Assembly: GCF_009711225.1 (NCBI RefSeq)
Contig: NZ_WMIE01000003.1
Span: 186,001-250,000, forward strand
Length of the DNA: 64,000 bases
Reading direction: 5' to 3'
From: Paracoccus aestuariivivens
Lineage (GTDB): Bacteria; Pseudomonadota; Alphaproteobacteria; Rhodobacterales; Rhodobacteraceae
Shown here in pieces: positions 11,144-19,520 of this stretch. How positions within the stretch are numbered: the stretch's first letter is position 1; each line of letters begins with the position of its first letter. The notes beneath the pieces were generated by a model. The model saw only the letters and a program-made list of their open reading frames with translations. It did no database searches and was not told the origin of the DNA. A program made the translations under genes and the position numbers.

Positions 11144-11854
11144 ATGCCCCAACGGATTGCCCTTGGCCTTGTTCTGCTCGCCGCGCTGCCCAGCATTGCA
11201 TATGCCGGGGCTTGGCCGCGCGCCGAGAAGGCGACCTTCCTGTCGCTTTCGGATGAGCGGGATTCCGACGGCAACAGCTATACCAGCCTTTATGGCGAAT
11301 ATGGCCTGACCGGGCGCGAGACGCTGGGCTTTGAGCTGGGCTATACCAATGTCGGTGAGACGAGCGCGCTGTTTGGCCTGCAGCACGCGCTTGAGCCTTG
11401 GGGAGAGAATCAACTCTCGGTCGGGCTTGGGATTGGCATGGTGGCGCGTGATGGTATGTTCCTGCCGCTGGCGCAGGCGTCCGCGAATTGGGGCAGGGGC
11501 TTCCAAGGCTTCATGCAGGGCGGCTGGCTGTCGCTTGAGACCCGCCTGAAGGTCGCCGGTGCGATGAAGGATCAGGCTGATTTTGCTGATCTCTCGGATA
11601 GCGCTTTCAATTACCTGACCTCGGAGGTCACAGTGAAGGCGGATTTTACGGTGGGGCTGCACGCGACCGACGCGATGATGATCATCAACCAGTTCCGCTT
11701 CGAGCAGACCGACGAGGCAGGCTTCACCAGCAAGCTTGCCACGACAGTGGTCCATGACCTGTGGGGGCCAAGCAAGATCGAGCTTGGATTGATCACACCG
11801 CTGTCGGGGCCTGATGAATCAGCAGTCAAGCTGGGCACCTGGCTCGAGTTCTGA
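11144..11854 (+). CDS. Predicted exported beta-barrel-like protein, function unknown
   Basis: 236 residues; I do not recognise a named family. A signal peptide is clear (MPQRIALGLVLLAALPSIAYA, cleavage near residue 21). The mature part alternates polar and hydrophobic residues with many Gly/aromatic positions and ends in the terminal Phe typical of outer-membrane proteins (GTWLEF), so a small outer-membrane barrel is a reasonable inference. GAAGGAAG precedes the start. It lies alone between the rpmD terminator and an acyltransferase, inside the spc operon. Codon use is high-GC like the host, so recent foreign origin is not indicated. Confidence 0.7.
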   Translation: MPQRIALGLVLLAALPSIAYAGAWPRAEKATFLSLSDERDSDGNSYTSLYGEYGLTGRETLGFELGYTNVGETSALFGLQHALEPWGENQLSVGLGIGMVARDGMFLPLAQASANWGRGFQGFMQGGWLSLETRLKVAGAMKDQADFADLSDSAFNYLTSEVTVKADFTVGLHATDAMMIINQFRFEQTDEAGFTSKLATTVVHDLWGPSKIELGLITPLSGPDESAVKLGTWLEF

Positions 11855-11995
11855 AGTTCGCCCCTTCCGGGAGATTGATCATTTGGATAGCTTTCCCAAC
11901 CGATTTCGGCATGGCCATCATAGCTCTCAACGACGGGCATCGATTCCGTCGGCCAACATAATGGAAACATTTTGGGTTTCCGAAAGGAGCAGGGC

Positions 11996-12997
11996 GTGCT
12001 TGGGAATATCCAGATTCTTCGATTCGCCGCCGCGTTGCTCGTTGTTTTATTCCACGTCGCCTGGACCGCGCAGAACGAGGGAAACCCCACGAGATTTCTC
12101 GCGGGGTTCATCAAATGGGGCGAGGCCGGAGTCGACATCTTCTTCGTTATTTCCGGATTCGTCATGGTGCTGTCCCAAGCCCGCAGCCCACGACGCGTGG
12201 ATCAGTTCCTGATCGAACGCGCCCTGCGAATCGTGCCGATGTACTGGATCTTGACGCTGCTTTCGACCGCGCTGCTGCTGTTGCTACCGGGGCTTTTCAG
12301 CAGCAGCAGCTTTTCGGTGCAGAAGACTTTGACCTCGCTGTTTTTTGTCAACAGTTGGTTAGGGCAGGGATACCCAGTGCTCTATGTCGGATGGACGCTG
12401 GAATATGAGTGGTTGTTTTACCTGATTATCTCGCTCAGCTTCATGCTTTTTCCTATCGGCTTTACGTGGATCGCGGTGCTTGCCGTATTTCTCGCCTTGA
12501 ATTGGGCAGGGCCTGTCGAACTGGTCAGCCTCGAGTTTGTCTATGGCATGGTGATAGGGCTGCTTTACCTTCGCGGGAAAAGGCTTCCAAAGCCGGCCTT
12601 GTTCGTTGCCGGCGGGGTGCTGTTACTTGCGGCGTTTGCGCAACTTCCGGCGGGGCAGCTTCCTCGCCAGATCTCATACGGTGTTCCGGCGCTTCTGATT
12701 GTCGCAGCGCTTGTTTGCCTGCCACAGGTAAAGGGCAAGGCCGCGCTTTTTCTGGGGGCCGCATCCTATGACATCTATCTGATACAAGTGTTCACCATCC
12801 CGGTGGTGTTTCGCTTGATCGGCAAGCTCTTTGTTTTGCCGAGCGACCTCACGGCGCTTCTTGCCGCCGCAGTCACCTTGGTGGCCGGCGGCTTGGCTTG
12901 TGCACTGGTTGAAAAACCATTGACCAATCGGATGAAAGACTGGCTTCGGGCCTCGCCTCGTTTGGATATCGGCGCGCGTTCCCGCCCAGTGCGGTAG
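11996..12997 (+). CDS. Acyltransferase 3 family membrane protein (OafA/WecH-like)
   Basis: 333 residues from a GTG start with AAAGGAG 6 bases upstream; an in-frame TTG at 11972 would place that site inside the gene. The start MLGNIQILRFAAALLVVLFHVAW carries the catalytic-type His (LFHV) of Acyl_transf_3 proteins, followed by WGEAGVDIFFVISGFVM and about ten membrane segments. Such proteins O-acetylate or O-acylate cell-surface sugars across the inner membrane; the acceptor here is unknown. The gene uses more T-rich codons than the ribosomal genes around it, which could mean acquisition or simply low expression. Confidence 0.85.
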   Translation: MLGNIQILRFAAALLVVLFHVAWTAQNEGNPTRFLAGFIKWGEAGVDIFFVISGFVMVLSQARSPRRVDQFLIERALRIVPMYWILTLLSTALLLLLPGLFSSSSFSVQKTLTSLFFVNSWLGQGYPVLYVGWTLEYEWLFYLIISLSFMLFPIGFTWIAVLAVFLALNWAGPVELVSLEFVYGMVIGLLYLRGKRLPKPALFVAGGVLLLAAFAQLPAGQLPRQISYGVPALLIVAALVCLPQVKGKAALFLGAASYDIYLIQVFTIPVVFRLIGKLFVLPSDLTALLAAAVTLVAGGLACALVEKPLTNRMKDWLRASPRLDIGARSRPVR

Positions 12998-13043
12998 TGG
13001 AACGCCACCCAAATGTAGCTGCAAGACCAGGCTATGGAACTTG

Positions 13044-13082
13044 ACCGGCGGATCACCTTCGTATACGAACCGCCGGTGCTTT
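13044..13082 (+). terminator. Large dyad downstream of the acyltransferase
   Basis: ACCGGCGG (13044-13051) pairs with CCGCCGGT (13070-13077), and inside lies the perfect palindrome TTCGTATACGAA (13058-13069). GCTTT follows. It probably ends the acyltransferase transcript before rplO, though the inner palindrome could also be a protein-binding site. Confidence 0.5.
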
Positions 13083-13165
13083 CACAGGCACCGACTCAAC
13101 AAGCAAAAAACGCCGTGTTCGTCCCATTTGCTTCGCGGGACGTTTCCGGCTCTAGGAGAAGCAAC

Positions 13166-13651
13166 ATGAAACTGCATGAAATTCGCGACAACGAAGGCGC
13201 ATCGCGCAAGAAGAAACGCGTTGCTCGTGGTCCGGGCTCGGGCAAGGGTAAAACCGCCGGCCGTGGTATCAAAGGTCAGACCTCGCGTTCGGGCGTCGCG
13301 CTGAACGGTTACGAAGGCGGCCAAATGCCGCTGTACCGCCGCCTGCCGAAGCGTGGCTTCAGCAAGCCGAATCGTCTGGAATTCGCCGTGGTCAACCTGG
13401 GCCAACTGCAAGCCTTCGTCGACGCAGGCAAGCTGGACGCCAAAGCTGACGTGACCGCCGAAGTGCTGGTCGCATCGGGCGTCATCCGCCGCAAACTGGA
13501 CGGCGTTCGCGTTCTGGCCAAAGGCGAGCTGAAAGCCGCTCTGAACCTGACCGTTTCGGGCGCATCCAAAACCGCGATCGAGGCAATCGAGAAGGCTGGC
13601 GGCAAAGTCACCGTCACTCGTCCGGCCAAAGAAGAAGCGGCTGCCGAATAA
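13166..13651 (+). CDS. rplO: 50S ribosomal protein L15
   Basis: 161 residues starting [34 protein letters not shown]-type (Gly/Lys-rich N-terminus). L15 is a late assembly protein. The frame is open upstream to 13034 but TAGGAGAAG before 13166 and homology fix the start. Because terminators precede it, rplO probably has its own promoter in 12998-13165. Confidence 0.97.
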   Translation: MKLHEIRDNEGASRKKKRVARGPGSGKGKTAGRGIKGQTSRSGVALNGYEGGQMPLYRRLPKRGFSKPNRLEFAVVNLGQLQAFVDAGKLDAKADVTAEVLVASGVIRRKLDGVRVLAKGELKAALNLTVSGASKTAIEAIEKAGGKVTVTRPAKEEAAAE

Positions 13652-13701
13652 GCTGTTGAAGGGCGCACCCGCGCCTAATACATAGCTGTCAAGTTTTCCA
13701 G

Positions 13702-13734
13702 GCGCCGCGGGATCGGGAAACGATCCGGCGGCGC
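13702..13734 (+). terminator. 13-bp hairpin between rplO and secY
   Basis: GCGCCGC-G-GGATCG (13702-13715) pairs with CGATCC-G-GCGGCGC (13721-13734), broken only by one G-G mismatch, with a GGAAA loop. There is no T-tract. It ends 20 bases before the secY start, so it may affect readthrough or secY translation. Confidence 0.55.
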
Positions 13735-13754
13735 TGCCATGAAGGGGCACACGT

Positions 13755-15125
13755 ATGGCGTCAGCCGCAGAACAGATGGCCGCGAACCTTTCCTGGGGTG
13801 CGCTTGGCAAGGCGACCGAGCTTCGCCAGAGGATCTGGTTCACCCTCGGACTTCTTATCATCTACCGCCTTGGCACCTATATTCCGGTGCCCGGTATCGA
13901 CGGCGCGGCGCTGCGCAACTTCATGACCGACGCTCAGGCCGGTATCGGGGGCATCCTGTCGATGTTCACCGGCGGCGCGCTGGGGCGGATGGGTGTGTTC
14001 GCGCTTGGCATCATGCCCTATATCTCGGCCTCGATCATCGTGCAGCTTCTGGCCTCGATGGTGCCCGCTCTTGAGCAGATCAAGAAAGAAGGCGAGGCAG
14101 GCCGCAAGAAAATCAACCAATATACCCGCTACGGCACGGTCGCGCTGGCGCTGTTCCAAGCCTGGGGTCTGGCCGTCAGCCTCGAGCACGGCAACCTCGC
14201 ACACGAGCCGGGCATGTTCTTCCGCGCCTCGGTGGTCATCACGCTGGTCGGCGGCACCATGTTCCTGATGTGGCTGGGCGAGCAGATCACCGCCCGCGGT
14301 ATCGGCAACGGCATCTCGCTGATCATTTTCGTCGGCATCGTCGCCGAGATCCCCGGCCACCTCGCGCAGTTCCTGGCGCAGGGCCGTTCGGGCGCTGTCT
14401 CGACTCCGGTGATCCTTGGGGTGATCGTGATGGTGATCGCCGTGATCGCCTTTGTCGTGTTCATGGAGCGCGCGCTGCGCAAGATCCATATCCAGTATCC
14501 GCGCCGTCAGGTCGGGATGAAGGTCTATGATGGGCAGTCCTCGCACCTGCCGATCAAGGTCAACCCGGCAGGCGTCATTCCGGCGATCTTTGCCAGCTCG
14601 CTGCTGCTTCTGCCGATCACGATCTCGACCTTCTCGGGCAACCAGACCGGCCCCGTCATGTCGACGATCCTTGCCTATTTCGGGCCGGGACAGCCGCTGT
14701 ATCTGATCTTCTTCTGCGCGATGATCGTGTTCTTCGCCTATTTCTATACCTTCAACGTAAGCTTCAAGACCGATGAAGTTGCCGAGAACCTGAAGAATCA
14801 GGGCGGCTTCATTCCGGGTATCCGCCCCGGCAAACGGACCGAGGACTATCTGGCCTATGTGGTCAGCCGCGTTCTGGTCATCGGCTCGGCCTATCTTGCG
14901 GCAGTCTGTATGTTGCCCGAAGTGATCCGTCACCAGCTGGCGATACCGTTCTACTTCGGCGGGACGTCGGTCCTGATCGTGGTCAGCGTTGTCATGGATA
15001 CGATCAATCAGGTGCAAAGCCACTTGCTTGCGCATCAGTACGAAGGTTTGATCGAAAAATCACAGCTGCGGGGCAAACGGAAGCCGGGGACACCGCGTCC
15101 TCGCAAGGCACCTGCGCGTCGCTGA
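13755..15125 (+). CDS. secY: Preprotein translocase subunit SecY
   Basis: 456 residues with ten predicted membrane segments, the central pore of the Sec translocon in the inner membrane. Signature blocks include the plug-side GIMPYISASI (about residues 87-96) and the cytosolic loops near GKRTEDYLAYV. The length slightly exceeds E. coli SecY (443), with a basic tail (RGKRKPGTPRPRKAPARR). AAGGGGC is the ribosome-binding site. adk follows at 37 bases, the usual neighbour. Confidence 0.98.
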   Translation: MASAAEQMAANLSWGALGKATELRQRIWFTLGLLIIYRLGTYIPVPGIDGAALRNFMTDAQAGIGGILSMFTGGALGRMGVFALGIMPYISASIIVQLLASMVPALEQIKKEGEAGRKKINQYTRYGTVALALFQAWGLAVSLEHGNLAHEPGMFFRASVVITLVGGTMFLMWLGEQITARGIGNGISLIIFVGIVAEIPGHLAQFLAQGRSGAVSTPVILGVIVMVIAVIAFVVFMERALRKIHIQYPRRQVGMKVYDGQSSHLPIKVNPAGVIPAIFASSLLLLPITISTFSGNQTGPVMSTILAYFGPGQPLYLIFFCAMIVFFAYFYTFNVSFKTDEVAENLKNQGGFIPGIRPGKRTEDYLAYVVSRVLVIGSAYLAAVCMLPEVIRHQLAIPFYFGGTSVLIVVSVVMDTINQVQSHLLAHQYEGLIEKSQLRGKRKPGTPRPRKAPARR

Positions 15126-15162
15126 TAGGGAGCAGCCCTGAAGGGCGAAAGAGGGACGAATA

Positions 15163-15825
15163 ATGGCGACCAATATCATTCTGCTTGGCCCCCCGGGGGC
15201 CGGCAAAGGCACTCAGGCCCGTCGCCTGATCGAAGAGCGGGGGCTGGTTCAGCTTTCGACCGGTGACATGCTGCGCGAGGCCCGCAGTTCGGGAACCGAG
15301 ATGGGTCAGCTGGTGGCGAAGGTCATGGATCGCGGCGAGCTGGTCACCGACGAGATCGTCATCGGCCTGATCCGCGAGAAGCTGGATCAGGGCGGCAACG
15401 GTTTCATCTTTGATGGCTTCCCGCGGACTCTGGCGCAGGCCGATGCGTTGGAAGGGTTGATGAAGGACGAAGGCCAGCAGATCGATGCGGTGGTCGAGAT
15501 GCGTGTCGATGACACGGCGCTGGTCTCGCGGATCTCGGGGCGCTTCACCTGCGGTAATTGCGGCGAGGTCTATCACGATGTGACCAAGCCGACGAAAGCC
15601 GAAGGTGTCTGCGATGTCTGCGGCTCGACCGATCTGCGTCGCCGCGCTGATGATAATGCGGAAAGCCTCAAGACGCGGCTGATGGAATATTACAAGAAAA
15701 CCTCGCCGCTGATCGGTTACTATTACGCCAAAGGGAACCTGCATCCGGTTGATGGCCTTGCTGAAATCGATCAGGTGGCCTCGGCCGTCTCGGCAGTGCT
15801 GAACGGCACGGGCTCTAAGACTTGA
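15163..15825 (+). CDS. adk: Adenylate kinase with four-Cys zinc lid
   Basis: 220 residues; interconverts AMP + ATP and 2 ADP in the cytosol. The P-loop GPPGAGKGT is at residues 9-17. The LID domain has Cys at 130, 133, 150 and 153 (CGNC...CDVC), a metal-binding set that E. coli Adk lacks but that is known from Paracoccus denitrificans adenylate kinase, which supports the taxonomic guess. AGAGGGA precedes the start. The gene follows secY; a 153-base gap with hairpins separates it from rpsM. Confidence 0.97.
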   Translation: MATNIILLGPPGAGKGTQARRLIEERGLVQLSTGDMLREARSSGTEMGQLVAKVMDRGELVTDEIVIGLIREKLDQGGNGFIFDGFPRTLAQADALEGLMKDEGQQIDAVVEMRVDDTALVSRISGRFTCGNCGEVYHDVTKPTKAEGVCDVCGSTDLRRRADDNAESLKTRLMEYYKKTSPLIGYYYAKGNLHPVDGLAEIDQVASAVSAVLNGTGSKT

Positions 15826-15870
15826 CGAGAGCTTGCGAATCCCGTAATTCGCAACATCTCGAATGAGAAT

Positions 15871-15924
15871 CACCTGATTTTCAGGTGTCAGTTGAAGGCC
15901 CGAAGGCACAGCTTTCGGGTCTTT
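15871..15924 (+). terminator. Two hairpins between adk and rpsM
   Basis: CACCTGA-TTT-TCAGGTG (15871-15887) is followed by a ten-pair stem around CCCGAA / TTCGGG (15895-15904 with 15914-15923) and a weak TTGGTTGT stretch. The second resembles a terminator and divides spc from alpha. Confidence 0.55.
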
Positions 15925-15978
15925 GGTTGTGAAAAAAGGTTCCGGGGCTACGGAACCGCAACATGAGAAGGAAAGCGC

Positions 15979-16347
15979 GTGGCTCGTATTGCTGGCGTAA
16001 ACATTCCGACCGGGAAACGCGTCCCGATCGCACTGACCTATATCCACGGCATTGGCCCGAAATTCGCTGACGAGATCATCGCAGCTGTCGGTATCGATGC
16101 GACCCGTCGCGTCAATGAACTGTCGGATGCCGAAGTTCTGTCGATCCGCGAATACATCGATGCCAACCTGACCGTCGAGGGCGACCTTCGCCGCGAGACG
16201 CAGATGAACATCAAACGCATGATGGACCTGGGTTCGTACCGTGGTCTGCGTCACCGTCGTGGCCTTCCGGTCCGCGGTCAGCGCACCCACACCAACGCCC
16301 GCACCCGCAAGGGCCCGGCGAAACCGATCGCCGGCAAGAAGAAGTAA
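15979..16347 (+). CDS. rpsM: 30S ribosomal protein S13
   Basis: 122 residues from a GTG start with GAAGGAAAG upstream, giving [15 protein letters not shown]13 forms bridges B1a/B1b and contacts the P-site tRNA. The [28 protein letters not shown]-type tail is present. It opens the alpha operon; rpsK follows at 15 bases. Confidence 0.98.
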   Translation: MARIAGVNIPTGKRVPIALTYIHGIGPKFADEIIAAVGIDATRRVNELSDAEVLSIREYIDANLTVEGDLRRETQMNIKRMMDLGSYRGLRHRRGLPVRGQRTHTNARTRKGPAKPIAGKKK

Positions 16348-16362
16348 GAGGGGGCTGAGGTA

Positions 16363-16752
16363 ATGGCACGCGATAAAACCCGCATTAAGCGTAAGGAACG
16401 CAAAAACATCGCCACTGGTGTGGCGCATGTGAACTCGTCCTTCAACAACACCAAGATCCTGATCTCGGACGTGCAAGGCAACGCGATCTCCTGGTCGTCG
16501 GCTGGCACCATGGGCTTCAAGGGCTCGCGCAAATCGACCCCCTACGCTGCTCAGATGGCTGCAGAAGATGCAGGCAAAAAAGCGCAGGAACACGGCGTCC
16601 GCACGCTGGAAGTCGAAGTTCAAGGTCCGGGTTCGGGCCGCGAATCGGCTCTGCGCGCTCTGGCTGCTGTCGGCTTCAACATCACGGCGATCCGTGACGT
16701 GACCCCGATTGCGCATAACGGCTGCCGCCCGCCGAAACGTCGCCGGGTCTAA
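16363..16752 (+). CDS. rpsK: 30S ribosomal protein S11
   Basis: 129 residues starting [15 protein letters not shown], with [18 protein letters not shown] and the conserved end [12 protein letters not shown]11 forms the platform at the E site. CTGAGGTA is upstream. The alpha operon here lacks rpsD between rpsK and rpoA, as is common in alphaproteobacteria. Confidence 0.98.
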   Translation: MARDKTRIKRKERKNIATGVAHVNSSFNNTKILISDVQGNAISWSSAGTMGFKGSRKSTPYAAQMAAEDAGKKAQEHGVRTLEVEVQGPGSGRESALRALAAVGFNITAIRDVTPIAHNGCRPPKRRRV

Positions 16753-16768
16753 TTCGGACTTGTGATAA

Positions 16769-16805
16769 CGCGTTCCGCGCCGGTTCTCGGCGCGGACGCG
16801 ATTTT
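16769..16805 (+). terminator. Hairpin between rpsK and rpoA
   Basis: CGCG and TCCGCGCC (16769-16781) pair with GGCGCGGA and CGCG (16789-16800) with one bulged T, followed by ATTTTC. It resembles an intrinsic terminator within the alpha operon. Confidence 0.6.
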
Positions 16806-16870
16806 CGCATTCAACCTCGGGCGTTTCCGGCCACCGGTCATGGGCTGGAAACAGGTATGGAGGCACACGC

Positions 16871-17887
16871 ATGATCCACAAGAATTGGGCTGAATTGATC
16901 AAGCCCACCCAGCTTGAAATCAAGCCGGGCGCTGATTCGACCCGCGTCGCTACCGTTATCGCCGAGCCGCTCGAGCGTGGCTTTGGCCTGACGCTGGGCA
17001 ACGCGCTGCGTCGCGTGCTGCTGTCCTCGCTGCAAGGCGCGGCCATCACGTCGGTGCAGATCGACAACGTCCTGCACGAGTTCTCGTCGGTTCCCGGCGT
17101 GCGCGAAGACGTGACGGACATCGTCCTGAACCTCAAGGGCGTGACGCTGAAGATGGACGTCGATGCGCCCAAGCGCCTGACGCTCGCTGCCAAGGGCCCG
17201 GGCGAGGTCAAGGCTGGCGATATCCAGGAAACGGCCGGGATCACCATCCTGAACCGCGACCACGTCATCTGCCACCTTGATGACGGTGCCGAACTGCACA
17301 TGGAACTGACCGTCGCGAACGGCAAGGGCTATGTCGCCGCCGACAAGAACCGTCCCGAGGATGCGCCGATTGGCCTGATCCCGATCGACGCGATCTTCTC
17401 GCCGGTGAAGCGCGTCAGCTACGAAGTCACCCCGACCCGCGAAGGTCAGGTTCTGGACTATGACAAGCTGACCATGAAGGTTGAAACCGACGGCTCGCTG
17501 ACGCCGGAAGACGCCGTGGCCTATGCTGCGCGCATCGTTCAGGACCAGCTTTCCGTTTTCGTCAACTTCGACGAGCCGGAAGCCGCGACCCGTTCGGATG
17601 CCGAAGACGGTCTGGAATTCGACCCGCGCCTTCTCAAGAAGGTCGACGAGCTGGAACTGTCGGTCCGTTCGGCGAACTGCCTGAAGAACGACAATATCGT
17701 CTATATCGGCGACCTGATCCAGAAAACCGAAGCCGAGATGCTCCGCACCCCGAACTTCGGCCGCAAGTCGCTGAACGAGATCAAGGAAGTGCTTTCGGGC
17801 ATGGGCCTGCATCTTGGCATGGACGTCGTGGACTGGCCACCGGAAAACATCGAAGACGTTGCAAAACGCTTCGACGACCAGTTCTGA
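16871..17887 (+). CDS. rpoA: DNA-directed RNA polymerase subunit alpha
   Basis: 338 residues. The N-terminal dimerisation domain ([21 protein letters not shown] at about 37-57) and the C-terminal promoter- and activator-contacting domain ([20 protein letters not shown]) are both complete. ATGGAGG lies upstream. The 118-base gap before it holds a terminator-like hairpin. It is followed by an unusual 163-base spacer before rplQ. Confidence 0.98.
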   Translation: MIHKNWAELIKPTQLEIKPGADSTRVATVIAEPLERGFGLTLGNALRRVLLSSLQGAAITSVQIDNVLHEFSSVPGVREDVTDIVLNLKGVTLKMDVDAPKRLTLAAKGPGEVKAGDIQETAGITILNRDHVICHLDDGAELHMELTVANGKGYVAADKNRPEDAPIGLIPIDAIFSPVKRVSYEVTPTREGQVLDYDKLTMKVETDGSLTPEDAVAYAARIVQDQLSVFVNFDEPEAATRSDAEDGLEFDPRLLKKVDELELSVRSANCLKNDNIVYIGDLIQKTEAEMLRTPNFGRKSLNEIKEVLSGMGLHLGMDVVDWPPENIEDVAKRFDDQF

Positions 17888-17910
17888 TCGAATTCGGGGG
17901 CGTCATACGC

Positions 17911-17954
17911 CCTGTGTGCAGCCTGTGTACGCGCGGTGTACGCATGGTGCCCCC
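17911..17954 (+). repeat. Near-tandem 11-bp repeats before rplQ
   Basis: Units CCTGTGTGCAG, CCTGTGTACGC, GCGGTGTACGC and a degenerate ATGGTGCCCCC follow each other with an exact 11-base period. The GTGTACGC core is identical in units 2 and 3. They lie 24 bases after the rpoA stop and 97 bases before rplQ. Confidence 0.6.
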
Positions 17955-18050
17955 GAAAACCGCCGCAAGGCACCTGGGCATTCCGCCCCAAGGAGAGTGG
18001 CCCCAACGCAGGGTCACCGGACAAAGCAAAAGACGTCATAGGAGATTATC

Positions 18051-18473
18051 ATGCGTCACGCACGTGGCTACCGCCGCCTCAACCGTACCCACGAACACCG
18101 CAAAGCGCTGTTCGCCAACATGGCTGGCTCGCTGATCGAGCACGAGCAGATCAAGACGACCCTGCCGAAAGCCAAAGAACTTCGCCCGATCGTTGAAAAG
18201 CTGATCACGCTGGCGAAACGCGGCGATCTGCACGCCCGTCGTCAGGCTGACGCCCAGCTGAAGCAAGACCAGCACGTCGCGAAGCTGTTCGAAGTGCTCG
18301 GCGCCCGCTACAAGGACCGTCAGGGTGGCTATGTCCGCATCCTGAAAGCCGGCTTCCGCTATGGCGACATGGCTCCGATGGCGATCATCGAACTGGTCGA
18401 CCGCGACCCGAATGCCAAAGGTGCAAGCGACCGCGCTCGCCTTGAAGCCGAATCGGCCGCTGAAGAAGCATAA
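18051..18473 (+). CDS. rplQ: 50S ribosomal protein L17
   Basis: 140 residues with the invariant [20 protein letters not shown] start and the [19 protein letters not shown] segment. L17 sits at the tunnel exit. TAGGAGAT is upstream. It is the last gene of the ribosomal cluster and is closed by a strong terminator. Confidence 0.98.
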   Translation: MRHARGYRRLNRTHEHRKALFANMAGSLIEHEQIKTTLPKAKELRPIVEKLITLAKRGDLHARRQADAQLKQDQHVAKLFEVLGARYKDRQGGYVRILKAGFRYGDMAPMAIIELVDRDPNAKGASDRARLEAESAAEEA

Positions 18474-18480
18474 GATTCGC

Positions 18481-18545
18481 TAATCCTTTCCAAGGATTAT
18501 CAAACATTTAAGCCCGCAATCCAGTCAATGGGTTGCGGGCTTTCT
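18481..18545 (+). terminator. Terminator region after rplQ
   Basis: A perfect TAATCCTT / AAGGATTA hairpin (18481-18499) is followed by AGCCCGCAA / TTGCGGGCT (18511-18519 with 18533-18541), extended by three more pairs, and then TTTC. The second is a convincing end of the ribosomal cluster. Confidence 0.8.
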
Positions 18546-18568
18546 GCAACACCGCCTAGCGGAAAATT

Positions 18569-18597
18569 CGCATGGGAACTGCCATGCGCCAATTTTT
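18569..18597 (+). promoter_or_regulatory. 20-bp dyad upstream of luxR
   Basis: CGCATGG-GAACTG-CCATGCG (18569-18588) is followed by CCAATTTTT. The size and symmetry suit a LuxR-type binding site; as RNA it also resembles a terminator stem with a T-tract. It lies about 250 bases before luxR. Confidence 0.35.
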
Positions 18598-18637
18598 GCC
18601 GGCGCAACAAGTTTCCCGCATAGGTAATTGTATTATC

Positions 18638-18653
18638 GGGTTTAATTAAACCC
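18638..18653. promoter_or_regulatory. Perfect 16-bp palindrome upstream of luxR
   Basis: GGGTTTAATTAAACCC is fully symmetric and lies in an AT-rich patch about 185 bases before the luxR start. A palindrome this long in a GC-rich genome suggests an operator. The rest of 18546-18836 shows an imperfect GGCGGTC / GACCGCC dyad at about 18658-18689 and no gene I can support. Confidence 0.4.
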
Positions 18654-18836
18654 TGAAGGCGGTCGCGCCTGTGCTGCGCCGACCGCCCCCAAAGCCATTG
18701 AACAATCTGGCGCTGAAAAGCGGATCTACAAAAACACCGGTAGCAATAGCGGTTTTGCTTGAATAGATTGGGCCACGTGCCAATTTCAGTCGAAACTCGT
18801 AGAAATCGCAATCTGTCGAATTAGTCAGAAATACTC

Positions 18837-19448
18837 ATGTCATCTCGCGCGGATATCAATGCAGCACTCGCCAAGCTTAAAAAGCTTGCACCGGCCGGCT
18901 ATTTTGTCGCGCTGCATATTCGGTTTGCTGCACCTCTTATGCAGTTCCAGACCTATAATAAAGAATGGGCCACCCGCTATTCCGAGCGGGCCTATGCGCT
19001 GCGCGATCCGACGATCGCCTGGGGTTTTTCGACAACCGGTGCCTGCCGGTGGAGTGTGCTTCCCATCCCGGATCCGTTCTCGATCCTCCAGGATGCTGCT
19101 GATCACGGGCTAAGTTACGGCCTTGCCGTCGCCTACGGCCCGATCAAGTCCCGCACAATTTGCTGCTTTGCCCATGACAAGCGGGAATTCAAGGATGACG
19201 AGATCGAAGTGATCTCGGCAACGATTCGGCGTCTCCACGATATAACGGAACCGCCGGAGAGCCTGACCAAGGCTCAGCAGGAGGCCCTTCGGTGTATCGC
19301 GGAAGGAGATCGGCACGCAGCGGCGGCTGCCAAACTTGGTATAACGGAGAGCGCATTCAAGGCTCGTCTCATCTCGGCGCGCGAACGTCTCATGGCGCGC
19401 ACCACGGCCGAGGCGTTACAAAGGGCCAAGGACTACCGCTTGCTGTAA
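18837..19448 (+). CDS. LuxR-family acyl-homoserine-lactone receptor and regulator
   Basis: 203 residues, slightly short for the family. The N-terminal autoinducer-binding domain shows W44, Y48, D57, P58 and W72 in the pattern of TraR/LasR ligand-pocket residues. The C-terminal helix-turn-helix (LTKAQQEALRCIAEGDRHAAAAAKLGI onward, residues about 142-200) is complete. It is cotranscribed-oriented with the adjacent autoinducer synthase 72 bases downstream, so it is the likely cognate receptor. No clear ribosome-binding site precedes the ATG, which may mean weak translation. Confidence 0.9.
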   Translation: MSSRADINAALAKLKKLAPAGYFVALHIRFAAPLMQFQTYNKEWATRYSERAYALRDPTIAWGFSTTGACRWSVLPIPDPFSILQDAADHGLSYGLAVAYGPIKSRTICCFAHDKREFKDDEIEVISATIRRLHDITEPPESLTKAQQEALRCIAEGDRHAAAAAKLGITESAFKARLISARERLMARTTAEALQRAKDYRLL

Positions 19449-19480
19449 CGGAAACGGTTCGCCTTAGACGCGGTTATCAC

Positions 19481-19516
19481 CCTGGGGGCCATCACCCACC
19501 ACAACCCCAGGAGAAG
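19481..19516 (+). promoter_or_regulatory. Hairpin overlapping the luxI ribosome-binding site
   Basis: CCTGGGG (19481-19487) can pair with CCCCAGG (19505-19511). The 3' arm includes the first bases of the AGGAG site (19509-19513) of the synthase gene that starts at 19521, so pairing would partly hide it. Confidence 0.45.
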
Positions 19517-19520
19517 ACCA

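Noticed and set aside
11996-12997. Recent insertion by a mobile element
   Set aside because: No transposase, integrase, direct repeats or terminal inverted repeats were found around the two extra genes.
15004-17325. A 773-codon minus-strand frame across adk, rpsM, rpsK and part of rpoA
   Set aside because: It covers several certain genes on the plus strand and exists because of high GC at third positions.
17911-17954. CRISPR-like array
   Set aside because: The units are 11 bases with no spacers; it is a tandem repeat, and no cas genes are present.
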